DNA of 64,000 nt from Parvibaculum sp046297875 (lineage in GTDB: Bacteria > Pseudomonadota > Alphaproteobacteria > Parvibaculales > Parvibaculaceae), in contig NZ_JBKBHD010000001.1 in assembly GCF_046297875.1 (NCBI RefSeq), positions 992,001 to 1,056,000 of the forward strand, written 5' to 3'. Of this stretch, positions 27,035-34,814 are shown one piece after another. The notes beneath the pieces are model-generated. The model did no database searches. It saw only the letters and a program-made list of their open reading frames with translations, and had not been told where the DNA came from. How positions within the stretch are numbered: position 1 is the first letter of the stretch; each line of letters starts with the position of its first letter. A program made the translations under genes and the position numbers.

Positions 27035-27152
27035 TTTTTGGACAGGGCTCCGGGCGGCTGGTACAAAGGGTCAAATTCTTCGGTTTTCTGCCGCTTTTCG
27101 GGGTCTCAGGGCGCGGGCAAGCAGCAGGGCAGTATCGGCTGCGAGGTTGAAT

Positions 27153-27650
27153 ATGGAAAAACTTGACCAGCGAATTCAGCTCGTGGCGTCGGTCGAGTTC
27201 AACAATCTGGTGGACCGCTGGCGCCGCGAGCAGGCGGACCTTCCCTCCCGCTCGGAAGCCATCCGCCGCCTCGTCCTTCACGGTCTCGAATATGAAAAGA
27301 GCTATCCGATGCGCATGATCACCGCGATTATCCGGCCCCATAAATATGAGGAATTGCGCGACGCGCTGGTCGCCATCGGTATCGAGGGCATTACCGTGAC
27401 CCAGGTGCAGGGCTTCGGCCGGCAGCGCGGCCATTCGGAAATCTACCGCGGCGCGGAATACCGGGTCATGGAAGTGCCGAAAGTGCGGATCGACGTCGCG
27501 GTGAGTGCGGAGCTCGTGGAGAAGGCCGTGCGCGAGATCGAGCGCGCCGCCCAGACCGGCAAGACCGGAGACGGCAAGATTTTCGTCCAGCCGCTCGAGC
27601 AGGTGGTGCGTATCCGAACCGGCGAAACCAATGAATCGGCCATTGGCTGA
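27153..27650 (+). CDS. Ribbon-helix-helix / PII signal protein fusion
   Basis: 165 residues from ATG at 27153, GAGG six bases upstream. Residues 1-50 form a ribbon-helix-helix DNA-binding domain: RIQLVASVEFNNLVDRW (strand and helix A), then LPSRSEAIRRLVLHGLE (helix B). Residues 53-165 are a complete PII (GlnB/GlnK) domain: MITAIIRPHKYEELRDAL, ITVTQVQGFGRQRGHSE, the T-loop tyrosine in EIYRGAEYRV, the B-loop TGKTGDGKIFV, and C-loop VVRIRTGETNESAI. Normal PII is about 112 residues and has no DNA-binding domain. Methionines at 27309 and 27315, with AAAAGAG upstream, could give a stand-alone PII. No amtB or glnA nearby. Confidence 0.9.
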   Translation: MEKLDQRIQLVASVEFNNLVDRWRREQADLPSRSEAIRRLVLHGLEYEKSYPMRMITAIIRPHKYEELRDALVAIGIEGITVTQVQGFGRQRGHSEIYRGAEYRVMEVPKVRIDVAVSAELVEKAVREIERAAQTGKTGDGKIFVQPLEQVVRIRTGETNESAIG

Positions 27651-27763
27651 CGCCGGAACTTCCTAAACGAAACAGTGATTTTCCCTAACGGCGCGTTTAC
27701 CTGCCCGCAAGGAAGCGGCGGCTATCTTCCGTCAGGAAACTGGCAGAAAGACCGCAAATTCCG

Positions 27764-28636
27764 ATGCTCGGGCAGAGACATTCAGCGCGCAGCCGCCGCA
27801 AATCGCTTCTGGCGGACTACTCGACCAATCTGGGCGAACTCATGTCGCGCCGGCAGTCGGAAGCCGCGTTGCGCTCCGCCAGGATCGAATCCGACATGGC
27901 GAGCCGCACCAAGTCCGAGTTCCTTGCCAATATGAGCCATGAGCTCAGAACGCCGCTTAACGCCATCATCGGCTTTTCGGAATTCATCCAGCACATCGCG
28001 GCAAGCGGCAAGCCGTCCGACAAGACGGTCGAATATGCCGAACATATCTCAGGCGCGGGACGCCATCTCCTCAACATCATCTCCGACATTCTTGACATTT
28101 CGAAAATCGAGAGCGGCACGTTCCAGCTGTCGCGCGAGGAATATGACCTGCGCGAACTGATCGATGCCTGCACGGTGCTGATCGAACCGCGCATCCGTGA
28201 AAAGCGGCAGGTGCTCGAGGTGAAGGCCGATCATGTGCTGCCGGCGGTGCCGGTCGATGTGCGCCGCATCAAGCAGGTGCTGCTCAACCTTCTCTCCAAT
28301 GCACACAAATTCACGGGCGTGGGCGGACGTATCGTGCTTGTCGCGACGAGAACGCCGGATGGCGGCGCGACCATCGCCGTCGCCGATACCGGCATCGGCA
28401 TGACGAAGGAACAGATGGACTATGCCATGACGCCGTTCGGCCAGGTGCAGTCGAGCTACGCACGCGGGCATGAGGGAACGGGCCTTGGCCTGCCGATTGC
28501 GGCGGCGCTGACGAAGCTGCATGGCGGCGAATTCCAGATTCACAGCGAACCGGGCAGGGGGACAACCGTGTTCTTCACCCTGCCGCCGGCGCGGCCCGGC
28601 ACGGCCGGTTCGTATGACCGGGGCGAAAGATCATGA
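27764..28636 (+). CDS. Soluble sensor histidine kinase
   Basis: 290 residues with no membrane helix and no obvious sensor domain. A basic N-terminus of about 65 residues leads to HisKA with H-box EFLANMSHELRTPLNAIIGFSEFI (phospho-accepting His in SHELRTP). HATPase_c follows, with N-box LLNLLSNAHKF, G1 VADTGIGM, and G2 GTGLGLPIAAALTKLHGG. Similar to the DivJ/PleC/PdhS-type kinases of alphaproteobacteria. No response regulator is adjacent. Its stop overlaps the HerA-like gene start (ATGA), so the two are coupled. Confidence 0.9.
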   Translation: MLGQRHSARSRRKSLLADYSTNLGELMSRRQSEAALRSARIESDMASRTKSEFLANMSHELRTPLNAIIGFSEFIQHIAASGKPSDKTVEYAEHISGAGRHLLNIISDILDISKIESGTFQLSREEYDLRELIDACTVLIEPRIREKRQVLEVKADHVLPAVPVDVRRIKQVLLNLLSNAHKFTGVGGRIVLVATRTPDGGATIAVADTGIGMTKEQMDYAMTPFGQVQSSYARGHEGTGLGLPIAAALTKLHGGEFQIHSEPGRGTTVFFTLPPARPGTAGSYDRGERS

Positions 28637-30345
28637 CGACACCGCTCACAAAAGCGACCTCGAAGGTCGCCGAAGGACCGGAAGCGCCGCCCTTCATCGA
28701 GCGCCGGGGACTGCCGGCCGCACCGACGAAGCGCATTGCACATATCGTATCGGTATCCGGGTCGCAGGCGATCGCCGTTCTCGAACGGGATACGGGCGCC
28801 GATGCCGGTTTCCATCGCGTCGAGATCGGGCAGCTCGTCAAGATCCCGACACCAGACACGGCGGTCATCGGGCTCGTATCGGCGGTCAGTGCGCCTGCGC
28901 CCGCAAGCGGCGGCGGCATGGAAGATATCCGCCTCGTCGAACTCAATCTGGCCGGCGAAGTCGTCGAGGATCTCGCGACCCGGCGGCTCGCCTTCCGGCG
29001 CGGTGTGTCGCATCTGCCAGCCATCGGCGATGGCGTCATGGTTGCCGACAGGCACGATCTCACACGCGTCTACACCCAGCCCGATATTGCGACGGTCGAA
29101 GTCGGCTCGCTCTATCAGGATCCGGCGGTGCCGGCGCGCTTTATCGTGGACGATCTCCTCGCAAAGCATTTCGCCGTTGTGGGCACCACAGGCTGCGGCA
29201 AGTCCTGCGCCCTGACCGCGATCCTGCAGCGCGTGCTCGAGGCCCATGCCCATGCGCATATCGTCATGCTCGACGTGCATAATGAATATCCGACGGCCTT
29301 CGGCGAGCGCGCCGAACTGATCGATCCGGGCAATCTGCATCTGCCCTTCTGGCTGCTCAACTTTCAGGAACTTGCGGCGGCGCTGACCAGCGGCGATGCG
29401 CATCACGATGCCGAGGCCGAAATCCTGTCGGATGCGGTGGTGGCGGCGAAGCGGCGCTATTCCGATGCCTCGTCGAACCGTCAGCTTGCACGCCGTCCCG
29501 GCGATACGGGCGGCATGAGCGTCGACGCGCCGACACCTTTCCGGCTTTCCGATGTGCTGTCCTTTATCGACGACCAGCTCGGCAAGCTCGACCGCACACA
29601 GGCGACACTTCCCTATCGCCGCCTCAAGAACAGGATCGAGACGCTGGCAAGCGACCAGCGCTATTCCTTCATGTTCGGCAGCCTCACCGTCCAGGACACG
29701 ATGACCGATATTCTCGGGCGTTTGTTCCGTGTACCGAATGATGGACGGCCGATCACGGTAATCGACCTGTCGACCGTGCCGCCGGAAATTCTCGACGTGG
29801 TGATTTCCGTGATCTCGCGCCTTGCCTTCGATCTTGCGGTCTGGAGCAAGGGCGGATTGCCGATGCTGCTTGTCTGCGAAGAGGCGCATCGCTATGCGCC
29901 GGCATCGGGCAACGGCTTCGAACCGACACGGCAGGCGCTGTCGCGTATCGCCAAGGAGGGCCGCAAATATGGCCTGTCGCTCGCGCTCGTCACCCAGCGT
30001 CCATCGGAACTCGATGCGACGATCCTCTCCCAGTGCAGCACCGTCGTCGCCATGCGTCTCTCGACGGAACGCGACCAGCAGGTGATGCGGGCCAATACGC
30101 ATGACGGGGCGCTCGACCTTCTCGACTTCCTGCCGCTGCTCGGCGACCGGGAAGCCATCGTGCTCGGTCAGGGCGTCGCCATGCCGATGCGGATCAAGTT
30201 TGCCGATATCGCATCGAAGGGCGTGCCGCGCAACCACAATGGCGGTTTCTCGCAATCCTGGAGCAAGCCCAATCTCGACCGGGCGGGGCTCGAGGCCATC
30301 GTCTCGCGCTGGCGCCATTCCGGCCGCGAGCGCCATCAGGGCTGA
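28633..30345 (+). CDS. HerA/DUF87-type ATPase
   Basis: 570 residues. An N-terminal HAS-barrel-like beta region (about 30-150) precedes a FtsK/HerA RecA-fold motor: Walker A AVVGTTGCGKSCALTAIL at about residue 180, LDVHNEYPTAFG after it, Walker B PMLLVCEEAHRYAP at about 415, and sensor LALVTQRPSELDATILSQC. HerA ATPases form hexamers that pump DNA, often with NurA or other nucleases; none is nearby. Coupling to a histidine kinase gene, plus the PII-fusion upstream, suggests a signalling context, but direct evidence is lacking. Confidence 0.88.
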   Translation: MTTPLTKATSKVAEGPEAPPFIERRGLPAAPTKRIAHIVSVSGSQAIAVLERDTGADAGFHRVEIGQLVKIPTPDTAVIGLVSAVSAPAPASGGGMEDIRLVELNLAGEVVEDLATRRLAFRRGVSHLPAIGDGVMVADRHDLTRVYTQPDIATVEVGSLYQDPAVPARFIVDDLLAKHFAVVGTTGCGKSCALTAILQRVLEAHAHAHIVMLDVHNEYPTAFGERAELIDPGNLHLPFWLLNFQELAAALTSGDAHHDAEAEILSDAVVAAKRRYSDASSNRQLARRPGDTGGMSVDAPTPFRLSDVLSFIDDQLGKLDRTQATLPYRRLKNRIETLASDQRYSFMFGSLTVQDTMTDILGRLFRVPNDGRPITVIDLSTVPPEILDVVISVISRLAFDLAVWSKGGLPMLLVCEEAHRYAPASGNGFEPTRQALSRIAKEGRKYGLSLALVTQRPSELDATILSQCSTVVAMRLSTERDQQVMRANTHDGALDLLDFLPLLGDREAIVLGQGVAMPMRIKFADIASKGVPRNHNGGFSQSWSKPNLDRAGLEAIVSRWRHSGRERHQG

Positions 30346-30393
30346 GGGGTCCTTTTCCTTCTCGTTCTTGCCGGGCTCTGCCAAAAGCACATT

Positions 30394-30419
30394 GTCACCC
30401 CGGCACTCGTTGCCGGGCC
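30394..30419. repeat. End palindrome, left side of GIY-YIG copy A
   Basis: GTCACCCCGGCACTCGTTGC then CGGG: CCCGGCA and TGCCGGG pair around CTCGT. Repeated almost exactly at 31360-31386. Confidence 0.75.
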
Positions 30420-30426
30420 CACTCGC

Positions 30427-30714
30427 CTATCCATTCAGTTTGACGTAGAGATCGTCCCATTCGGGATTGTCGATCTCGATCGCGCGAATTTTCCACGCGC
30501 GAGGCCATTCCTTCATCGTCTTCTCGCGCTGAATAGCGCGTTCTATCTCCTCATGTGGCTCTGTGTAGACGAGGCGATGGACTCGATATTTCTTCGTGAA
30601 TTTGGATCCGATGCCTTCGCGATGTTCCCAGACGCGGCGGGCGAGATCGTTCGTCACGCCGATATAGAGCGTTCCGTGCTTGCGGCTGGCGAGTATGTAA
30701 ACGAAGTAGCTCAT
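30427..30714 (-). CDS. GIY-YIG nuclease domain protein, copy A
   Basis: 95 residues from ATG at 30714; an upstream extension would translate the flanking palindrome and is rejected. The single domain starts SYFVYILASRKHGTLYIGVT, giving the GIY (VYI) and YIG (LYIGV) strands, followed by catalytic Arg in LARRVWEHREG, the tyrosine-rich KKYRVHRLVY and Glu in EIERAIQREKTMKEW. The order matches UPF0213/YhbQ-like and UvrC-N type nucleases. Copy B shares about 84 of 95 residues. Likely a DNA endonuclease that acts on its own flanking palindromes, by inference. Confidence 0.88.
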   Translation of the reverse strand: MSYFVYILASRKHGTLYIGVTNDLARRVWEHREGIGSKFTKKYRVHRLVYTEPHEEIERAIQREKTMKEWPRAWKIRAIEIDNPEWDDLYVKLNG

Positions 30715-30729
30715 CTGCCCGTGTCGGCG

Positions 30730-30764
30730 TGGATTGGGTCCCGGGGACAAGCCCCGGGATGACA
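30730..30764. repeat. End palindrome, right side of GIY-YIG copy A
   Basis: TGGATTGGGTCCCGGGGACA then AGCCCCGGGATGACA. CCCGGGG and CCCCGGG pair around ACAAG. Identical 35-base block at 31697-31731. Confidence 0.85.
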
Positions 30765-30862
30765 CCGAATGATACACTGATGGCGAAAATCGCGGTGGTA
30801 TATGCAGCATGTTGCGGGCGCGCTATGTTGCGCGTTCTCTTTCGCCCATGCGAGGTTTGCCC

Positions 30863-31312
30863 ATGTTCCGCCGCACCGTTCTTTCCCTTGCCCTGATCGC
30901 GCCTCTTCTTGCCGCCTGCGGCGAATCCTCGACGGCGGCGGGCGGGCTCGATATTCGCGATGCCTGGGCGCGGGCGAGCGCCACGCAGACAAGTGCTGCC
31001 TATCTCACCATCGGGAACAAGAGCGGCGAGGACGACACGCTCCTCGAAGTGCGCTCGCCGGCGGCCGAGCGCGTCGAGATCCACGACATGACGATGGAAG
31101 ACATGGTCATGCGGATGCGCAGGCTCGACGACCTGCCGGTGGCGGCCGGCGAGAGCGTCGCGCTTGCCCCCGGCGGCAAGCACATCATGCTGATTGGCCT
31201 TTCCGCTCCGCTCGAAGAGGGCAGTTCGGTGCCGTTGACGCTGGTCTTTGAAAAGGCCGGCGAAATCGCGATCGAAGCCCCGGTGCGCGCTGCGGGCCAC
31301 AGCGGGCATTGA
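30863..31312 (+). CDS. PCu(A)C-type periplasmic copper chaperone, lipoprotein
   Basis: 149 residues from ATG at 30863 (GAGG seven bases upstream); ATGs at 30848 and 30809 are weaker. The lipoprotein signal ends LLAACGESS, so Cys is the probable lipidation site. The domain starts IRDAWARASATQTSAAYLTI and carries the copper motif HxM...M...HxM-like set: EIHDMTMEDMVMRMRRL and GGKHIMLIGL. Such proteins deliver copper to the CuA site of cytochrome oxidase. No oxidase gene is nearby. The gene is framed by two GIY-YIG units, which may have arrived separately. Confidence 0.9.
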   Translation: MFRRTVLSLALIAPLLAACGESSTAAGGLDIRDAWARASATQTSAAYLTIGNKSGEDDTLLEVRSPAAERVEIHDMTMEDMVMRMRRLDDLPVAAGESVALAPGGKHIMLIGLSAPLEEGSSVPLTLVFEKAGEIAIEAPVRAAGHSGH

Positions 31313-31359
31313 GGGCGCTCGCTCTTTCCGTCATTGCCGGTCTATGTCAAAAACACTTT

Positions 31360-31386
31360 GTCACCCCGGCACTCGTTGCCGGGGCC
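31360..31386. repeat. End palindrome, left side of GIY-YIG copy B
   Basis: GTCACCCCGGCACTCGTTGC then CGGGG, the same as at 30394-30419 apart from one extra G. Confidence 0.75.
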
Positions 31387-31393
31387 CACTCGC

Positions 31394-31681
31394 CTAGCCA
31401 TTCAGTTTGTCGTAGAGGTCGTCCCACTCGGGGTTATCGCGCTCAATAGTGCGGATTTTCCACGCGCGAGGCCATTCCTTCATCGTTCTCTCGCGCTGGA
31501 TGGCGCGCTCGATCTCGTCGTAAGGCTCTGCGTAAACGAGCCGATGGACGCGATACTTCTTCGTGAATTTGGATCCGATGCCTTCACGATGCTCCCAGAC
31601 ACGGCGGGCGAGCTCGTTCGTAACGCCAATATAGAGCGTCCCGTGCTTGCGGTTGGCTGGCATGTAAACGAAGTAGCTCAT
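31394..31681 (-). CDS. GIY-YIG nuclease domain protein, copy B
   Basis: 95 residues from ATG at 31681. Starts SYFVYMPANRKHGTLYIGVT and keeps the YIG strand, Arg of LARRVWEHREG and Glu of EIERAIQRERTMKEW. Compared with copy A there are about 11 substitutions, among them MPAN for ILAS in the first strand and YAEPYDE for YTEPHEE, and no stop or frameshift. An intact second copy after this much drift suggests the protein has been kept functional. Confidence 0.88.
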   Translation of the reverse strand: MSYFVYMPANRKHGTLYIGVTNELARRVWEHREGIGSKFTKKYRVHRLVYAEPYDEIERAIQRERTMKEWPRAWKIRTIERDNPEWDDLYDKLNG

Positions 31682-31696
31682 CCGCTCGCATCGAAG

Positions 31697-31731
31697 TGGA
31701 TTGGGTCCCGGGGACAAGCCCCGGGATGACA
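31697..31731. repeat. End palindrome, right side of GIY-YIG copy B
   Basis: Identical to the 35-base block at 30730-30764, including the CCCGGGG/CCCCGGG hairpin and terminal ATGACA. Confidence 0.85.
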
Positions 31732-32101
31732 TAGTGGAGTTATAGATGGGCTCCGGATCGAACCATCAAAAGACTGCACCCGGCAACTGATTCGGATGCG
31801 GAATTGTTGCGGCGCACATAGTCAGTGTGCGGTGCAACAATGTTAATGAAATTTGAACCAGGTCGCCGTAACGCATTACAGCCGTGTCATAATTGCCATA
31901 CCCCCCGCGAATGTTGCATCCGGAGCCGGGCTCCGCATATGCGCAGCCTTGACTCAACCCCGCAATAAAGGTGGGCTAGCCGTTGAGGGATGCTGACTGG
32001 CCGGGGGGGAACAGTCGAATGCTTTCATATTCATATTCGTCCTACCTCCCGACCTGGCTGCAAAGTTAGTGAAGCCATCGAGGATCGAGGAGGATCGCTC
32101 T
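31732..32101. other. 370 bp intergenic region upstream of the DUF1302 gene
   Basis: No convincing gene. It holds an imperfect inverted repeat at 31803-31841 (ATTGTTGC and CGCACA with matching GTGTGCG and GCAACAAT), a perfect CGGAGCC-G-GGCTCCG at 31921-31935, and a TTGACT at about 31949 that could be a -35 box without a clear -10. A good AGGAGG lies eight bases before the DUF1302 start. Probably a long regulated leader. Confidence 0.5.
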
Positions 32102-34750
32102 ATGAAAAGAGGAAGCTTGCGCTCAGTGCTGCTCAGCAGCGCTGCGGCGACGATGCTGATCGCATCGGCAGGCACAGCAAACGCTATCGAATATAATTTC
32201 GGTAGCGTGCAGGTGTTTTTCGACACCACCATCAGTGCCGGCGTGTCGATGCGTACCGTCAACACCAACCATCTGTATCTGCCGACCTCGAATGGCGGCC
32301 CGGTGACGGATACGCCGGACAGCGAGATCATTGGTGCGCCAATCCTGACCGGCAATACGGCGCCGCTGCCGACCAACGCCAATCTGGCCGGCAACGACAT
32401 CAATACCTGGTCGCCGAAGGTTGCTGGTTCGATCAACACGGATGACGGCCGCCTGAACTTCAATCGGGGCGACCTGATCGGCAATACCTACAAGATGACC
32501 AACGACCTTCAGGCGAAGTGGCAGAACTACACGTTCTTCACCCGCGTGAACTCGTATTACGATGCCGTGCTCAACAGCAGCAGCTCCTATGATCGTTCGC
32601 CGCTGGTTGACGGCAAGGCCGATGCAGCGCGCGACATTCGCCTGCTCGACCTTTATGTCTCGGGCGACTACGACGTTGGCGGTCTTCCGCTCAATGTCCG
32701 TCTCGGCAAGCAGGTCATCAGCTGGGGCGAATCGACCTTCCTGCTCAATGGCGTGAACTCGGCCAACCCGATCGACGTCAATGCGTTCCGCCGCCCCGGC
32801 GCGGAAATCAAGGAAGGCCTGATCCCGGTCTGGGCGATCGACGCGTCGATCGGTCTTCCCGGCAATCTCTCGCTTGAAGCCTTCTATCAGTTCAGGTGGG
32901 AGGGCTTCCAGCTCGACCGTCCCGGCACGCCCTTCTCGACGTCCGACGTGACGTCCATGGGCAGCGGCCCCGGCGGCAATTTCAACGCCGTGTCGTTCCT
33001 GACGGGCGGCCCCGGTTCCGGCATCTTCCGTAACTGCTCGAACCCGAATCCGATCAGCACGATGTTCGATGCCGCCTATAACGGCTCGGGCAACAATCTG
33101 CGCGATTGCGGTGCCGATGCTCTCGATTTCGGTGTCTTCAACTCGACGCAGGTCGGTGGCGGCGCCTGGGCAGGTCTCTCGGCCGGCAGCACGGAAGCGC
33201 TTCGTCTCGCCTATGGCGACTCGGGTATCGTTGCCCGCGACCAGGACCGCGAGCCGAGCAATAGCGGCCAGTACGGCATTGCCGCGCGCTGGTATTCGGA
33301 ACAGCTGAACAATACCGAGTTCGGCTTCTACTTCATGAACTACCATTCGCGTCTGCCGATCGCGAGCGAACGTATCGCGATCGACTGGACCCAGGCGGAA
33401 GTCGGCACCTATTCGCTTGCCGGCCCGACGACGGGTCAGCAGAGCCGTCTGCTGCAGTACAACAGCTGTAACGCAGCCAATGGTGCTACGGCGGTTGTGA
33501 CGCAGCCGAACGCTGCCCTTTTCGGCATGCCGCTCGGCCTCAGCACGGCGACGCTCGACACGCTCAACAGTGCGATCGTCACCGACCCGGATGGCGTTCT
33601 CGCCGCAGGTCTCGCCTATGCCGACCAGTTCTATGCAAATGCGCTGGTCACGCCGGTTGTCAACGCGCCTGCGGCCTCGCATTTCGCGGGCGGCATCGTC
33701 GGCACCGACCTCTCGACGGCGCCCGCCGTCGGCCCAGCCTTCGCCGGCATGGCCAACCCTGTCGTTCAGGCGAACTCGCTGCTGGCGCTCATGATCGCCA
33801 ACTGCGCGCTCGTCGCCCAGCAGTCGACCTCGGTCGCTCCTGGTGCCGCTCCCTACATGGTGGTGGACGGTGCGGAAATCATGCTCGCCGCCGGACCGCA
33901 GGCGACCCCTGCGATCGGTCTCTACCTGGAATACCCTGAAGACATCCGCATGTATGGCTTCAGCTTCAACACCACGCTGGGCACCTGGGGTGTGCAGGGT
34001 GACGTGACCTATCGTCCGAACCAGCCGGTCCAGCTCGATACGGACCAGCTGACCATCAATGCGCTCCGCCGTGGCTGCGTCTTCGAGCAGATCACGGGTG
34101 GCGCGGTCGGTTCGGCCTTTGGTGCTCAGGACACCTACAGCGCGGCCGGTTGCGGCAGCGTTGCCAGCGGCACGCAGATCGACCTGCAGGGCTATGAGCG
34201 GACCGACATCTACACCGCTCAGGTGGGCACGACGGCGACCTATACGGCGTCGAACCCGCTGATCGGCTTCACCGGTGCCGATCTCGGCATCCTGGTGACG
34301 GAAGTCGGCATGATGTATGCGCCGGATGCGCCCAGCGCAGAAGCTACGGCGGCTCCCGGCCAGTGGCAGCGCCGCTGGCAGAACGTCTGCACCAGCGGTG
34401 GTACCGATCTTCCGCTCGCGGGCGCTCTCGGTCTTGCAACCCGCAATGGTTGCCGTCCGACCAGCGTGTCCTGGGGTTATGTCCTTCTCGGTCAGCTCCA
34501 GTACAACAACGCCTTCGGCACCGCCGTCACTCTGAACCCGACGGTGGCCTTCAGCCATGGCGTCTCCGGCAACAGCCCGGCGCCGCTCTCCAACTACCGC
34601 GAAGGTGCGAAGTCGGTGAGCCTCCAGCTCAACGGCTCCTACCAGCAGTGGCGCGGTGGTCTCTCCTACACGAACTTCTTCGGTCACGAGAAGTACCAGG
34701 GCTCTGGTGACATGGACTTCGTGTCGCTGAACATCTCCTACGCCTTCTGA
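32102..34750 (+). CDS. DUF1302 outer-membrane protein
   Basis: 882 residues from ATG at 32102. A signal peptide (MKRGSLRSVLLSSAAATMLI...AGTANA) precedes a beta-rich protein, start IEYNFGSVQVFFDTTISAGV, with alternating strands and NLSYAF-like terminal aromatic (LNISYAF), typical of an outer-membrane barrel. DUF1302 members are about 550-900 residues. In Pseudomonas and others they sit with DUF1329, a Ycf48-like protein and an RND permease and are tied to hydrophobic substrates. The first three are together here. Unusually Asn/Thr/Ala-rich loops and codon use similar to highly expressed genes. Confidence 0.85.
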   Translation: MKRGSLRSVLLSSAAATMLIASAGTANAIEYNFGSVQVFFDTTISAGVSMRTVNTNHLYLPTSNGGPVTDTPDSEIIGAPILTGNTAPLPTNANLAGNDINTWSPKVAGSINTDDGRLNFNRGDLIGNTYKMTNDLQAKWQNYTFFTRVNSYYDAVLNSSSSYDRSPLVDGKADAARDIRLLDLYVSGDYDVGGLPLNVRLGKQVISWGESTFLLNGVNSANPIDVNAFRRPGAEIKEGLIPVWAIDASIGLPGNLSLEAFYQFRWEGFQLDRPGTPFSTSDVTSMGSGPGGNFNAVSFLTGGPGSGIFRNCSNPNPISTMFDAAYNGSGNNLRDCGADALDFGVFNSTQVGGGAWAGLSAGSTEALRLAYGDSGIVARDQDREPSNSGQYGIAARWYSEQLNNTEFGFYFMNYHSRLPIASERIAIDWTQAEVGTYSLAGPTTGQQSRLLQYNSCNAANGATAVVTQPNAALFGMPLGLSTATLDTLNSAIVTDPDGVLAAGLAYADQFYANALVTPVVNAPAASHFAGGIVGTDLSTAPAVGPAFAGMANPVVQANSLLALMIANCALVAQQSTSVAPGAAPYMVVDGAEIMLAAGPQATPAIGLYLEYPEDIRMYGFSFNTTLGTWGVQGDVTYRPNQPVQLDTDQLTINALRRGCVFEQITGGAVGSAFGAQDTYSAAGCGSVASGTQIDLQGYERTDIYTAQVGTTATYTASNPLIGFTGADLGILVTEVGMMYAPDAPSAEATAAPGQWQRRWQNVCTSGGTDLPLAGALGLATRNGCRPTSVSWGYVLLGQLQYNNAFGTAVTLNPTVAFSHGVSGNSPAPLSNYREGAKSVSLQLNGSYQQWRGGLSYTNFFGHEKYQGSGDMDFVSLNISYAF

Positions 34751-34780
34751 TCCGTCAGATCGCGTAGCGCGAAAAACAGG

Positions 34781-34814
34781 GCCCGGCAGCTTCGGCTGCC
34801 GGGCCTTTTCTTTT
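34781..34814 (+). terminator. Rho-independent terminator after the DUF1302 gene
   Basis: GCCCGGCAGC (34781-34790), TTCG tetraloop, GCTGCCGGGC (34795-34804), then CTTTTCTTTT. Textbook structure 30 bases after the stop. Confidence 0.93.

Larger units (their letters stand above)
30368..30764 (-). mobile_element. REP-bounded GIY-YIG unit, copy A
   Basis: About 397 bp. One end has GTCACCCCGGCACTCGTTGC (palindrome 30394-30419); the other has the 35-base block 30730-30764 (TGGATTGGGTCCCGGGGACA and on), a CCCGGGG...CCCCGGG hairpin ending ATGACA. The two end palindromes point in opposite directions around one GIY-YIG gene. Copy B at 31334-31731 has the same plan, length and end sequences. A stand-alone palindrome-flanked unit found twice within 1.4 kb looks like a duplicated element. 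No target-site duplication was identified. Confidence 0.6.
31334..31731 (-). mobile_element. REP-bounded GIY-YIG unit, copy B
   Basis: About 398 bp, same direction and layout as copy A. The match starts at TTGCCGG (31334), includes GTCAAAAACACTTTGTCACC near the left palindrome, and ends at the identical 35-base right block. The unique DNA between the copies (30765-31333) holds the copper chaperone gene and its promoter. Either unit may be the parent. Confidence 0.6.

Noticed and set aside
28540..30390. 616-codon frame on the minus strand across the HerA-like gene
   Set aside because: Shadow of the Walker-motif ATPase, low-complexity Arg/Ala/His product, no ribosome binding site.
30715..30810. 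N-terminal extension of GIY-YIG copy A
   Set aside because: The added residues translate the flanking palindrome; the domain starts at ATG 30714, and copy B agrees.
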